A DNA stretch of 64,000 bases from Chaenocephalus aceratus (taxonomy: Eukaryota; Chordata; Actinopteri; Perciformes; Channichthyidae). Location of the stretch: positions 153,029-217,028 of the forward strand of contig JAMFTG010000219.1 of assembly GCA_023974075.1 (NCBI GenBank). The letters run 5' to 3'. How positions within the stretch are numbered: position 1 is the stretch's first letter; every line of letters begins with the position of its first letter. Under the pieces are notes generated by a model that saw nothing but the letters and a program-made list of their open reading frames with translations, had not been told where the DNA came from and ran no database searches. Position numbers and translations under genes: made by a program. Shown one piece after another: positions 29,601-39,200 of the stretch.

Positions 29601-30198
29601 TCAACTCACCTGCGTACACCGCAACAGTGACGGCGGCAGCGATGAAGTGAGCGCGAAGGTTTTCGTCCAGCTTGTGGACATGCATGGCGGCAGCTTGGAC
29701 GAAGAAAGCGCAACCGAGCTCCACAGCTGCTGCCTCAATTAACGTCCCACCGAGAGGGTCAAAGCACCGGAACCCGAACCTTTGGTGTTTCATATGGACT
29801 TCAGAAAGACCCAGCGACCAAACGGACACGGCGAAGAACTGCGCGGCGAACCCAGCGGCGAACTGACAACCAATGAGGATTCCTGCCGCTTTGACGCTGC
29901 TGCGGCCGCGGCAAACGCTCTCCAGAGCACCGCTTGGGTTGCACTTCGCCTCGCGGAAAGTTAACAAATGTATCATTGTCATGGTGTAGGTGATTGTTAG
30001 GGCAACTGATACCTCCAGTTTCAGCGTTTCGCCCAGCAGTTTGAGCTCGTGTGTGCAGCAGCAAAGCTGGAAGGTGGACGCCGCTTCCAGCAGGTAAACC
30101 CAGTAAGCTCCGGGAAGAAGACGCGCTGTTCGCCGGAGGGCTTCGCTGAGGAGCACCGCGGCGCCGCACACCGCCATGGACACGTAAAGGTCGGTCAT
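21949..30198 (-). CDS. aqp11: Aquaporin-11 (complete, 269 aa)
   Basis: AQP11 is an unorthodox 'superaquaporin' channel of intracellular (ER) membranes that conducts water, and probably glycerol and hydrogen peroxide (family knowledge). Coding exons on the minus strand: 30198-29610, 29001-28885, 22052-21949. They join in phase 1 at GT-AG borders and total 810 nt including TGA. Human AQP11 is 271 aa. Diagnostic text includes [24 protein letters not shown]-like [27 protein letters not shown], and [14 protein letters not shown]. The conserved superaquaporin Cys sits eleven residues after the second NP box start ([12 protein letters not shown]). The loop-B box reads NPS and the loop-E box NPV, instead of NPC and NPA in the human protein. 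The last exon lies 6.8 kb away across a repeat nest. The C terminus is AAQKKTQ. Confidence 0.95.
22218..23244. mobile_element. About 1.03-kb TIR element (GCGGCTTTCACACCAGCGC)
   Basis: The left end GCGGCTTTCACACCAGCGC pairs with the right end GCGCTGGTGTGAAAGCTGC. Both ends also repeat CTAGCTCCGAGC and GGAGCT text. It contains a CAACAA run and no transposase frame. The style resembles the Harbinger-like elements elsewhere in the window, but the target duplication is not clear. Confidence 0.75.
23422..25374. mobile_element. hAT-like insertion with GCTGTCAAA ends
   Basis: The left end GTGCTGTCAAAATTATCGCG and the right end CGTTTGACAGCCCTAG are imperfect inverted repeats of the common fish GGGCTGTCAA type. 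Internal duplications: GACCCCACGGTTTGATGATT occurs at about 24243 and 25112. CTTTTGTCACGTAGTGATC occurs at about 23710 and 24055. It interrupts an older transposon whose two halves resume on either side. Confidence 0.6.
25486..26598. repeat. 1.1-kb strictly alternating purine-pyrimidine CACGTG/GTACAC array
   Basis: It opens as GTGTGTGTGTACACACAC. It continues as a higher-order mix of CACGTGTACA, CACGCACGTGTACA and CACACGCACGTGTACA blocks, then ends CACACACACACA before GGCCGCAGCC. I found no break in purine-pyrimidine alternation over about 1113 bp. CACGTG (E-box palindrome) and GTGTAC/GTACAC recur many tens of times. It is followed by (TG)n at 26608-26659. Confidence 0.93.
26600..26905. repeat. 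Repeat cassette, second copy of 12811-13141
   Basis: Shares GGGTTTCGCTGTCTCGTCGA, GTACAATATTGGGTTCCAAA and AATAAATGAGTTCTGTTTCT with the copy beside the (GT)n tract in rsf1. It borders the alternating array on the right. Confidence 0.75.
26912..28733 (-). repeat. 37-bp minisatellite, about 49 units (aqp11 intron 2)
   Basis: The unit on the plus strand is GGGGACACATGTTGATGTAG then AAGAGACATGAAGAAGA, with ACATGGAG/ACGTGAAG/ACACGAAG variants. It is the reverse complement of the 39178-41397 array. One isolated unit also lies at 25449-25486, left of the CACGTG insertion. Length 37 is not a multiple of three, so all frames stay open for up to about 1100 codons. These are artefacts. Confidence 0.95.
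28885..29001 (-). CDS. aqp11: aqp11 exon 2 (second NP box)
   Basis: Acceptor CTGCAG, donor CTGG|GTAAGG. It encodes [20 protein letters not shown] and [19 protein letters not shown]. This is the second half-helix of the pore with the NPV box and the conserved Cys. Confidence 0.94.
29610..30198 (-). CDS. aqp11: aqp11 exon 1
   Basis: ATG at 30198-30196, then [20 protein letters not shown]. It contains the first four membrane-spanning parts, the CCCTHE motif and the first NP box as CNPSG. The donor is GCAG|GTGAGT, phase 1. The frame is open for 196 codons. The upstream side has an in-frame TGA-free GC-rich leader but no clear TATA box. Confidence 0.94.
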
Positions 30199-33040
30199 GT
30201 TTTTCGGTTGTTTTCACCGACCTAACGAAACAAACCGTTCCTAGTGATGGGGGGGGCAACTTTGAGGTCCGCTTAAGTCCACTTTGTTCCCTCCTTTTAC
30301 GCGTCAAAGTTGCCCCACGCTGCCGCGTCAAACAAGCGCTGCGAATACAGACATCAAGGCGGTGAGACGTTCAAAAATAAAAGCGCAATCATCTGGCAAT
30401 GGTGTTAAAAGTACTCTCGTCTTTTAGCTGATGTATATTCTGTAAATTAATCATGGTTATTGAGGTATTCATGTGCATACTACTTCAATGCTTATGCTGG
30501 TAAAAGTGGGGCTCTTTTTTTTTAATTAATTTATAAACTGCTGCGGAATTCACCATGGTAACAATAACATCTGTATCCTTCCAAATGCATTATAGTTTGT
30601 CAGTTGACTTTAATCTGAAGCTGCATAGAATCTATCTAGTAATTGGACATATTAAATAAATGTAGCAGGGTAAAAGTAAAATATTTGCTTCTAAAATGGA
30701 GTCAAGTTTAAAGTAGTAGATCTCATTTATATTTAATATTCCATTCCCCATACACACTCAATAATATCCTGCTTTATGCTGTTTAACTGAACGTTGGCCC
30801 TTCAATAGTGTTTTTTATCTTCACAGTCTCCTGTTCTACTTTTTAATGTTGCTTTATTTATATCTTGAAGTTTATGTTTAATAGTTTATTTCTACTCTTT
30901 AATTTCTATGTATGTGCAATGCAAACATGTCCCAAATTGGGATCAATAAAGTACTTCTTAGCTGTTGTGTTTTTCATTCTTTATGCCTATAGCCTCACAT
31001 CTACCTATAGTGTGTAACATCTACCAAACACACATCAGAGAGCATTAGAATATCTCCCAACATGTCAAAACTATGTATTTCATTGTTACATTCAGGCAGT
31101 AATGCTCCAAATGTGTTGTGACCAGGTTTTATTTTGAAGGTGTCACAGGAAATAGTATTTTTGTGAAGTACTTGATGCTTTGGGGGCGGTGCTCACATCC
31201 TGGGAGTGTCAGCCCGGTCAGACCAGAACAGTGTGTACAATAGGTCAGTTTATATATACAGTCTACTATGAGGTAGTAACACACTGGAGTTACAGCGCTA
31301 AACAGCAGGAGGCACAACTCCACACAGACAGCTTGTACTTGGACTTTGGTTCTTCTTTAGTTTTCGTTTTGCACACGAGATGCAACAATGAGGTTAAAGG
31401 GCTGACTTGCAGTTTGTGTTCAGTATGTGCAATGTAGGAATTAAAGCCCAGAGGTGGGAGAAGTACTCAGATATTGTACTTGAGTAAAAGTAGAAGTACT
31501 CAGATCTTGTACTTGAGTAAAAGTAGAAGTACCAGAGTGTAGGAATACTCTGTTACAATAAAAGTCCTCATTCAAAATGTTCCTCAAGTGAAAGTAGAAA
31601 GTATTCTCATCAAAATATAGTGAAAGACAGTAAAAGTAGTCGTCGTGCAGATTGGTCCATTTCAGAATAATATATATGATATGTTTTATAATGATTGATC
31701 ATGAAAGTGTTCTCAGAGCTGGTGAAGGTGCAGCTAGTCTGAAGTACTTTGTAGACTGCAGGGTAGCTGGTGAAGGTGCGGCTAGTCTGAAGTACTTTGT
31801 ATTCTGCAGGGTAGCTGGTGGAGGTGCAGCTATTCTGAATGACTTTGTAGACTGCAGGGTAGCTGGTGAAGGTGCAGCTATTCTGAATGACTTTGTAGAC
31901 TGCAGGGTAGCTGGTGAAGGTGCAGCTAGTCTGAAGTACTTTGTAGACTGCAGGGTAGCTGGTGAAGGTGCGGCTAGTCTGAAGTACTTTGTATTCTGCA
32001 GGGTAGCTGGTGAAGGTGCAGCTAGTCTGAAGTACTTTGTAGACTGCAGGGTAGCTGGTGGATTCACTCCAGGTGGAACTACAGTCTGATTTAACACTTG
32101 ATTAGATTTCACATCATTCATCCACATCTGTGAAGTAACTGAAGGTATTAAATACATGTAGTGGAGTACAAGTAGTAGTAGTAATAATAACAATAATAAA
32201 AATAAGATAATACAAATGTGTATACATTGTAAATAAAATAAAAATACGTGTGTTAAACACGGTGTGTTGCATCAGTGTGGCATCAGGTGGCTGATACAGA
32301 CCAGAGGCGCAACAACAGGAACATGATGTAAAGCAGCACGGTGTTTACAATACAGGCCTACATTCAAATCCGCTTTGATTTTCAAAATAAAACTTGTATT
32401 GTATTAACAACGTAAACACAACAAATGTGTATATTAATAAATAACAATAAAATAGGATAACATCTTACAACTTCAATACAATAAAGTCAGTGGTTAATAA
32501 AATAACAATTGAATATAATCAAGTAATAAACAAAACACACAAACAATAACCATTTTTTTGTCTAAAATACTCTAAACTAAATGCACTTAAACACTATATT
32601 AAGTTATACAATTACAATAATATACAATATAATTTACTACTGGAAAAACAACACATTTAGGTAATACAAAATAGATATAGTAAAGACTTACAACTTAAAT
32701 AAAATCACTAAGTAATTATAAAATACATTTGAATACAATATTTTAAAAATAAATACAGAAAAGCAAGTTGTATAAGAAATAACAGTAACATTAATGGTTA
32801 CAACCTAAGTACAATGAATTAAGTGTTAAAATAACAAAAGACTACATAACTAAGAGATAACATAATAATAAAATAGGAAAGAATCGTAATAAAAAAATGC
32901 CCTGACTAAATAGAATAGTAGGGTTTTAAATGTATTCAAATGATTTTTGAGTTATCATTATAAAGAGGAAAATACAAATATCTTCGTATTATAGATACAA
33001 ACTATTGAACTTCCGGTACCCTTATTAGTAACTCTGGTTA
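30199..33040. other. Spacer between the divergent aqp11 and gdpd4
   Basis: 30199-30360 is the aqp11 5' flank. After that the stretch is AT-rich. 31440-32200 is a dispersed AGTACT-type repeat with an internal 48-bp array. 32200-33000 is AT-rich with no coding signal. No promoter motif can be assigned with confidence. Confidence 0.5.
31724..32070. repeat. 48-bp minisatellite, about 7 units, inside a dispersed repeat
   Basis: The unit GGTGAAGGTGCAGCTAGTCT then GAAGTACTTTGTAGACTGCAGGGTAGCT is 48 bp, so frames stay open in 16-residue steps (CRVAGEGAASLKYFVD). Flanks at 31450-31640 (TTGAGTAAAAGTAGAAGTAC) are the common fish repeat, so this is an internal expansion and not a gene. Confidence 0.9.
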
Positions 33041-33054
33041 ACTTGACCCTCATC

Positions 33055-33169
33055 ATCCTCCGAGGCCACCTGCCTGCTGTGATCCTGCTGGCCGGAGAAC
33101 AACGGCGATCTGCGGCTACTTTTCTGCCGATAGTCGGGAAGCAGAACCGACCCGGAGGATTACCTGGAG
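33055..33169 (+). other. gdpd4: Possible non-coding first exon of gdpd4
   Basis: A locally GC-rich island in AT-rich surroundings: TCCTCCGAGGCCACCTGCC to CCCGGAGGATTACCTGGAG, followed by a strong donor GTAAGA at 33170. The gdpd4 start exon has an acceptor (TGTTTCAG) at about 36080 just before its ATG, so at least one upstream exon is expected. The 5' limit is not defined. Confidence 0.35.
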
Positions 33170-34652
33170 GTAAGACAACAACCCACAGAACATATTGGTA
33201 TTAAACATATTTATTCTGTAGTGAAATCTCATGTTCTGAAGCTGCTTTGTTAACGATGTGTTTTGGTGATGATCAGGTCCCGTTCTTTCTTTTATGTGAA
33301 GCAAGCCACCAGACTTCAGTATAGAAATCGCCCAATTTATGATTATCGTCTATTTTCGCCAAGCTGGATAGCTATATGTACAATATTAACTGTTTTAATG
33401 AATTATTATGATGAATACTTTAATTCGGCTCACAATATAACACATGAATTAAGTTACAAACTGTGTGCACATTGTGATTTCCATTATATGCAACCTTTAA
33501 GGATACACATGTGCCTTCAAAACAACAAGGTGGTATACTCGTATGCTTTTCTAAGTATGCCGATAAGCAAAGCAACATTTACGTGTTATAATTATAATAT
33601 CGAAAATAACATGGAAGTGTTGCTCTATTAAAGAGCACACATTAACAGGTGTGTTTCCGTCAGACTGGAAACAGTACAGCAAGTCATTAATTATGGATGG
33701 TTGTTGTTCATACATTTTTAATACGTCACAACAGGTTGTGCACAAATACACAATTACCTCAACAGAAGTACAAATACAGGTGTTTGCATGCTGGAATAAT
33801 GCCAGTAATGGAGAGTCACTAAGGACAAGTATTGTACTTTGTTTGACATATTTGTATTTTACTTTCCATTTAATGCTACTCTGTACTTCTACTGCATTAC
33901 ATTTCAGAATTAAATCTCATACATTTGACTCCATTACATTAATTTTAACACGCACAGTTACTTTGTACACATAATAACACATGATATGTGGATATGGTAT
34001 AGTGTACTGTACTACTAATCTACACAGTATTTAATGCATCTAATATATATATAATATATTTTGCAAACTGCTCTTACAACAGGATCATATTAACCATAAT
34101 CATATCACACTTAAAAGATCCATTCTGATATCGAGTTCTTTTAAGACTTGAAGAACATTTAGCTGATACTTCTGTACTTTTACTTAAGAAACATTTTGAA
34201 ATCAGGCCTTTTCCTTGTAGTGGGGCATTTTAATTAAGGCCATAGTATTTGTACTTTTACTTAAGTAAAGGACCTTAGTACTTCTTCCAACACTGATTAA
34301 TGCTAACTTTTCTACCTACATTAACTCAGTATGTACACTTCAGTGTTTTGCACAAAGAACCCCACTAAAAGAGGATTAACAATCTGAGCCGGCCTTTGTA
34401 GTAAAGATCATGACCTGAAACACACCTGAGTTGCACAAGAGCTTCTACATGTGAGGAGGAAAAGCAGATTACTTCTGTGGGAACTGAGCTGGAAAGAGAT
34501 TCACTTTAGAATTCCAGTTCAAAGAATAAAAACAAACATCGTAAAACTTATGTGAGTTTTGGTTTCTCCAGCCACGTGTCAACAGATTTCCTGCTGACAT
34601 TAACCGAGGCGGCTCTATCAACATTATACAGTATGTTATTCAAAGTTAACGT

Positions 34653-35077
34653 CAGTGTTTCCGCCAGACCAGCTGAGAGGGGGGGGGGGGGGGGGGCGCA
34701 TCCTTTGGCTCGGCTCTTAAAGCGCCGGCTGTTTCGGCTCCCAAAAGGCTCTTCATTCACAGTTTACCACGGAGCCTCAGCTCACGCGCGCGCTCCACTA
34801 AAACCCCCCCACTCATTGCTTCCAAATCGCGCACGTTCCGTGTTGGCAGGCAGCTTCGTTGTCGGGGAAACGATCTTCAATACTCCGAAAAGAATCCCAC
34901 CAGACTCCTTTGCCCAACAGAGGGACGTCCTTTTTCCTTTTCGTCATTTCAAGCGATAAACTCTCGATCTTCTCTGGAATTATTAATATTTGTGGACGCC
35001 CTCGGCTCGCGTTCAGGGCGTCCCGAGCTGCATAAGGCCGTCCAATGACGGCAAGACGCCCCCTGGCGGAAACGCTG
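34653..35077. mobile_element. hAT-type MITE (TIR CAGTGTTTCCGCCAG), 8-bp target duplication
   Basis: The left end CAGTGTTTCCGCCAG pairs with the right end CTGGCGGAAACGCTG. It is flanked by GTTAACGT and GTTAACAT (7 of 8 identical), the hAT-type 8-bp duplication. A poly-G run lies at 34680-34697. Confidence 0.82.
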
Positions 35078-35264
35078 GTTAACATAAATAAATATAACAT
35101 GGTGCAATGTCACTAAGTATATGTACTCAGGAATTGTACGTAAGTGTACATTTAGGGTATTTAAAGTACTTTAATTGAGTATTTTCTTTTCATGCTACCT
35201 AAATATTGTTATTTTTACTTTACCACATGTATTCGACACCTTTGATTACTTTACATTACATGTT

Positions 35265-35570
35265 ACTTGTTAGACGCTTTTATCCAAAGCGCCCCCCCGG
35301 GCGCCGCACATAATGGCAGCCCACTGCTCCTAACACTAGGATGGTCAAATGCAGAGGTTTCGTTACACAGTACCGTCCTGCTCTACGTAACGACAATAAG
35401 TTGAACCTTCAATCTTCTTCATACTCAATACCGTGGGCAATCCCCACCGGAGCACTTTGGGGTGAAGTGTCTCAGGGACACAACGACATGCTGACTGCAG
35501 TGGGGTTTGAACCTGATCCGAACACCGACGCACTAATCCACTGCTCCACACGCCTCCCTTTAAACTTTAA
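35265..35570 (-). repeat. tRNA-SINE/LINE-type repeat copy
   Basis: GACGCTTTTATCCAAAGCG at the left is the inverse of the tail at about 43810 (CGCTTTGGATAAAAGCGTC). GTGTCTCAGGGACACAACGA and GACTGCAGTGGGGTTTGAACC are the inverse of 43405-43450. The B-box-like GTTTGAAC supports a tRNA-derived SINE in minus orientation. Confidence 0.6.
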
Positions 35571-36116
35571 GATGTGTGCAGTGAAAGACACAAGAATCTA
35601 AAAACCTTACATAATTTAATAAATGTTTTGTATTATAAATTTTTTACAGAATACATTCGATATTTCATGACACCAAGAAATGAATTGGCAACAAAACTTG
35701 TCTTGAATGAGATACTACCAAGTAATACTTCATTCTTTCAAAACAAACACACACGGACCAAACCTCCCATTAGAGTAGATGCTCTTTACTTTCCAGTTTT
35801 GCAATATCAGTTTCTTATCGATGAACGACGCATACATGATTTGCCAGTTGGGTATCTTATGTTCTGGGTATTTTGGAAGAGACAGACTATTGTGGTGAGA
35901 AAGGAATTTTATATTTGCATGTTTTTGACAGGCAATTTCTGATATCATCCCAAGTTTTTTTTAATGTTTGAGTAGTATTACTTATAGTACTTCTATTTGA
36001 ATGCTGTTCTCACCACTGAGTAGAAGTAGAAAATGACAAGTAAGTAAATAAGTACTCAAGTATTCTGTTTCTGTGTTTCAGGTGTGTGTGTGATGAGGAT
36101 GTGAGGTGTGTGTGTG

Positions 36117-36296
36117 ATGGCGTCCTCGTTCTCCCCGCTGCAGGTGGGGCGTCTGCAGGGTCTCAGAGCTCAGCTGCTGCGGCGCTACGAGCACCGGACG
36201 CTGGTTTCCTGTCTGTCGGGGCTGTATGGCTGCAGGTGGACGAGAGAGAGGAGGGAGAGGAGCAGGAAGCAGCCGGAGGACTGCTGCTGCAACAAG
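36117..36296 (+). CDS. gdpd4: gdpd4 start exon
   Basis: 60 codons. I chose ATG 36117 (ATGG context). An in-frame ATG three codons upstream (36108) would add only MCV. It encodes MASSFSPLQVGRLQGLRAQL, then YEHRTLVSCLSGLYGCRW, the conserved cysteine-rich N-terminal signature of GDPD4/5, then a basic stretch and CCCNK. Donor AAG|GTGAGG. Confidence 0.88.
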
Positions 36297-39200
36297 GTGA
36301 GGCAAGGAGAGGGAGTCATTGAAGGGGGGGTTTCATTCCTTATTTTTCTATCAAGCCACTAGATGCCTTAAACCAGTGGTGCCCAACCTGGGGGGCGCCA
36401 CAGATCGCAGGGGGGGTGCCAAAGATCGCAGGGGGGGCGCCGGGCCTCAGATGATTTGAGGCCAAATATCATATTTAGACTTTCTTTTAATTTTTAATTT
36501 TTTAATTTTTAATTTTTACATATAATTGTAAGGCAATACATGATTGCCACTAAAAGCCTTGTCTCTACATTACAATAAAATATACTACTAATACTAATTA
36601 ATTTGAATAAAAATTCAAGTTAGCTAAAGGCATAAAAAGGCAGAAATGTATAATTCTTTCTTTAATAGAAATGTTTCTTCTGCCCATAAAGTATCCAAAC
36701 CGGGCTTTTCTGGATAAGCGCATTTTAAAACAGTCATCGTCCATGCCGGTCTCAGATTATTTGTCACAGTTGCTCCGATCAGATCGGTCTCCTCCATTTT
36801 GTAGATTATGTACGACTTTTGAATCCACATAAACACATCGGCAAAATCCGGTTTACTTTGAGCATGTGTTTTAAACAGTTTAATCCCTTTGTGAATTGTT
36901 TCCACTTCTGCGCCGTCCTTTCATTTCTTCATTCAGCGGGAATCCAGATGAATTCAATAGTGCTCCTTGATTACGCTTTCATCCTCCTTTAACAACACAC
37001 TTCACATCCATCCAGTTTGTGACGGTAGTTGTAGCATTTTGAGACTTTGAAACTTTAATTACCGCTGTTGTGCCCCCCCTTGTGTGTGTGTGTGGGGGGG
37101 GGGGGGAAACTTCCAACAGGAGTCATTTGGGGGGGCTCTTGGGAAAACAGGTTGGGCGCCCCTGCCTTAAGCCATGGTGTCCACACTTTTCATTTGTCCC
37201 TCATCAAAGTCCAAAAGTATAATGGAATATGGCCCACTTTTCAAATCAATTCAAGTTTAAAACATTTTCTAACAAATCTTAGTTGAAAAAAAGCCCAATA
37301 ACTTATTTGTATAACAAGCTTGAAATATACGCGTCATATTTCCCCTTAATGAGAAATCTGAGGCTTCTGTTTCAAGGAATGAGCTGCAACACGCTTTGTA
37401 ACTAAATCAATGAAACCCTCGAGGGCTGCGCTGAATGCTGTCGGTAATTTATAACTTCACTTATTATTCAATATCATCACCTCGTCTGTTCTGTATGTGC
37501 CCCCCCCCCTTGCAGTTGGTGAGTTGCTTGGCCTCCGATGGTTTGGATGATGTTATGCAATGGGTTTGCTCAAAAATATAATAACATACTTTTACACATG
37601 CAACAAAGGCCTTTACCATAATCAAAACAAAGAGGCAAAACTCAAATAAAATAACAAACAACTGCTTTCTTTCTTTGTTAAGGCTCGTATAACTTAAAGG
37701 GTAGTTGAACGTAGACGTCTTTCTAACAGGTTGCCCATCACTGTCACTTTTAGAGGAGGCACCGTGGGAATTGTAGTCTTTTACACTATGGTTGACTACA
37801 GACGTCACGATTAAGTGGTCTTTCTTATTAAAAGAAAAATACTGGCTCGAGCAGCCACTAAAGCGGGGTTTCCCTTTACTGTAGTGAGTTATAAAGGTTT
37901 GTGTGCATGTAAACGGTCTGCAAAGGCTACAATCCTGAAGATCTGGAACATAGTGACATCACTAAGGAACACTCACGCTCCTATTGGCTAGCGCTCCTAT
38001 GTGATAGCCTAAGGGGCGGGACATCTCTAAGCGATTGACCAATCCCAACAGAGCCGGCCAGCTAATCAATCAGAGCAGACTGGGCTCTGGTTTCAGACAG
38101 AGGGTGAAAAGAGGTGCTGCAGCACAAGGAGACATGTCCCAGTAGAGACACCACAACATGTATATTCATTTCCACTTTCTGTGGCAATAAATGTGTTTTA
38201 TTAAAAGTTAGTTTAAATGGTGTCTCCCTGCGTACAGCTGGAAGGCGTCTGCTTGGCTCTGCTGGTTGCCGCTTCACGCTGGTGTTTCTCTACTTCTGGG
38301 GACAGGCTAAGAACGACTACAATGACTTTGACTGGTGGGTGAGATGACACTGACGTTACACTAGGGCTGCTCAATTAATCGTGTTTTAATCGCGATTACG
38401 ATTATGGCTCGCAACGATTACGAAAAAAACGTAATCGAAATAAAACGATTATTTTTTTATTATTATTATGACTTTATTTTTTTTTAATAATATTTTTTTT
38501 GTTGGTTTTTCAGCTGAATTAAACTTAAAGTTCGGGGTGATCAACTGTTAAAAACATACTTTTAAAAAAAAATGTTTCTCCAATAAATGGATGTTTATGA
38601 ATAATCGCATTTAATAATCGCAATTACAATGATTGACCCAAATAATCGAGATTATGATTGTTGCCATAATCGAGCAGCCCTACGTTACACACACACAAGC
38701 AAATGGAAAACACTCAACAAAGAAAGAAGCTGGGGGCAGTTATGTGCAGTCACATGTGCTGCTGTGCTTGTACAGCTTGTCTTTGCTGGTCTGGCCCTAC
38801 ATTTAAATACATCTAAAAGGTATATCCTATGCCTTTCAGTCGATTCTTTGTGAGGTGTATATGCTTTGTACCCAGCACTCTTTGCCCCGAACCATTCCCA
38901 TCTCCAAACTGGAATTTCATTTTGACCTCCACCACACATTTCCTGATAGTTGCTTAATTAGTTCTGAGGTAACTTCTGTAGCTACATGAATTCAACGTAT
39001 TTGACCTTTGACCTCTCCTCTGTTTCCCCTGCAGGTTCACCTTCAGTACCCTGGGCTTCTGGTTCCCCTGGTCTCTGGTCCTGCTGGTCGTCGCTGCAGC
39101 TTTCTTCACCTACGTTACCGTACTCATGGTGAGGAAAACACCTCATACTTTGAAGGTCACCTATTGTGCAGAATCCACTTCTCCATGTCTCTTCTACATC

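Noticed and set aside
29456..29964. Plus-strand frames opposite aqp11 exon 1
   Set aside because: Antisense shadows of the GC-rich aqp11 coding exon, which joins to two further exons in phase.
35265..35601. Plus-strand 86-codon frame (MVKCRGFVTQYRPALRNDNK)
   Set aside because: It coincides with a SINE-type repeat in reverse orientation.
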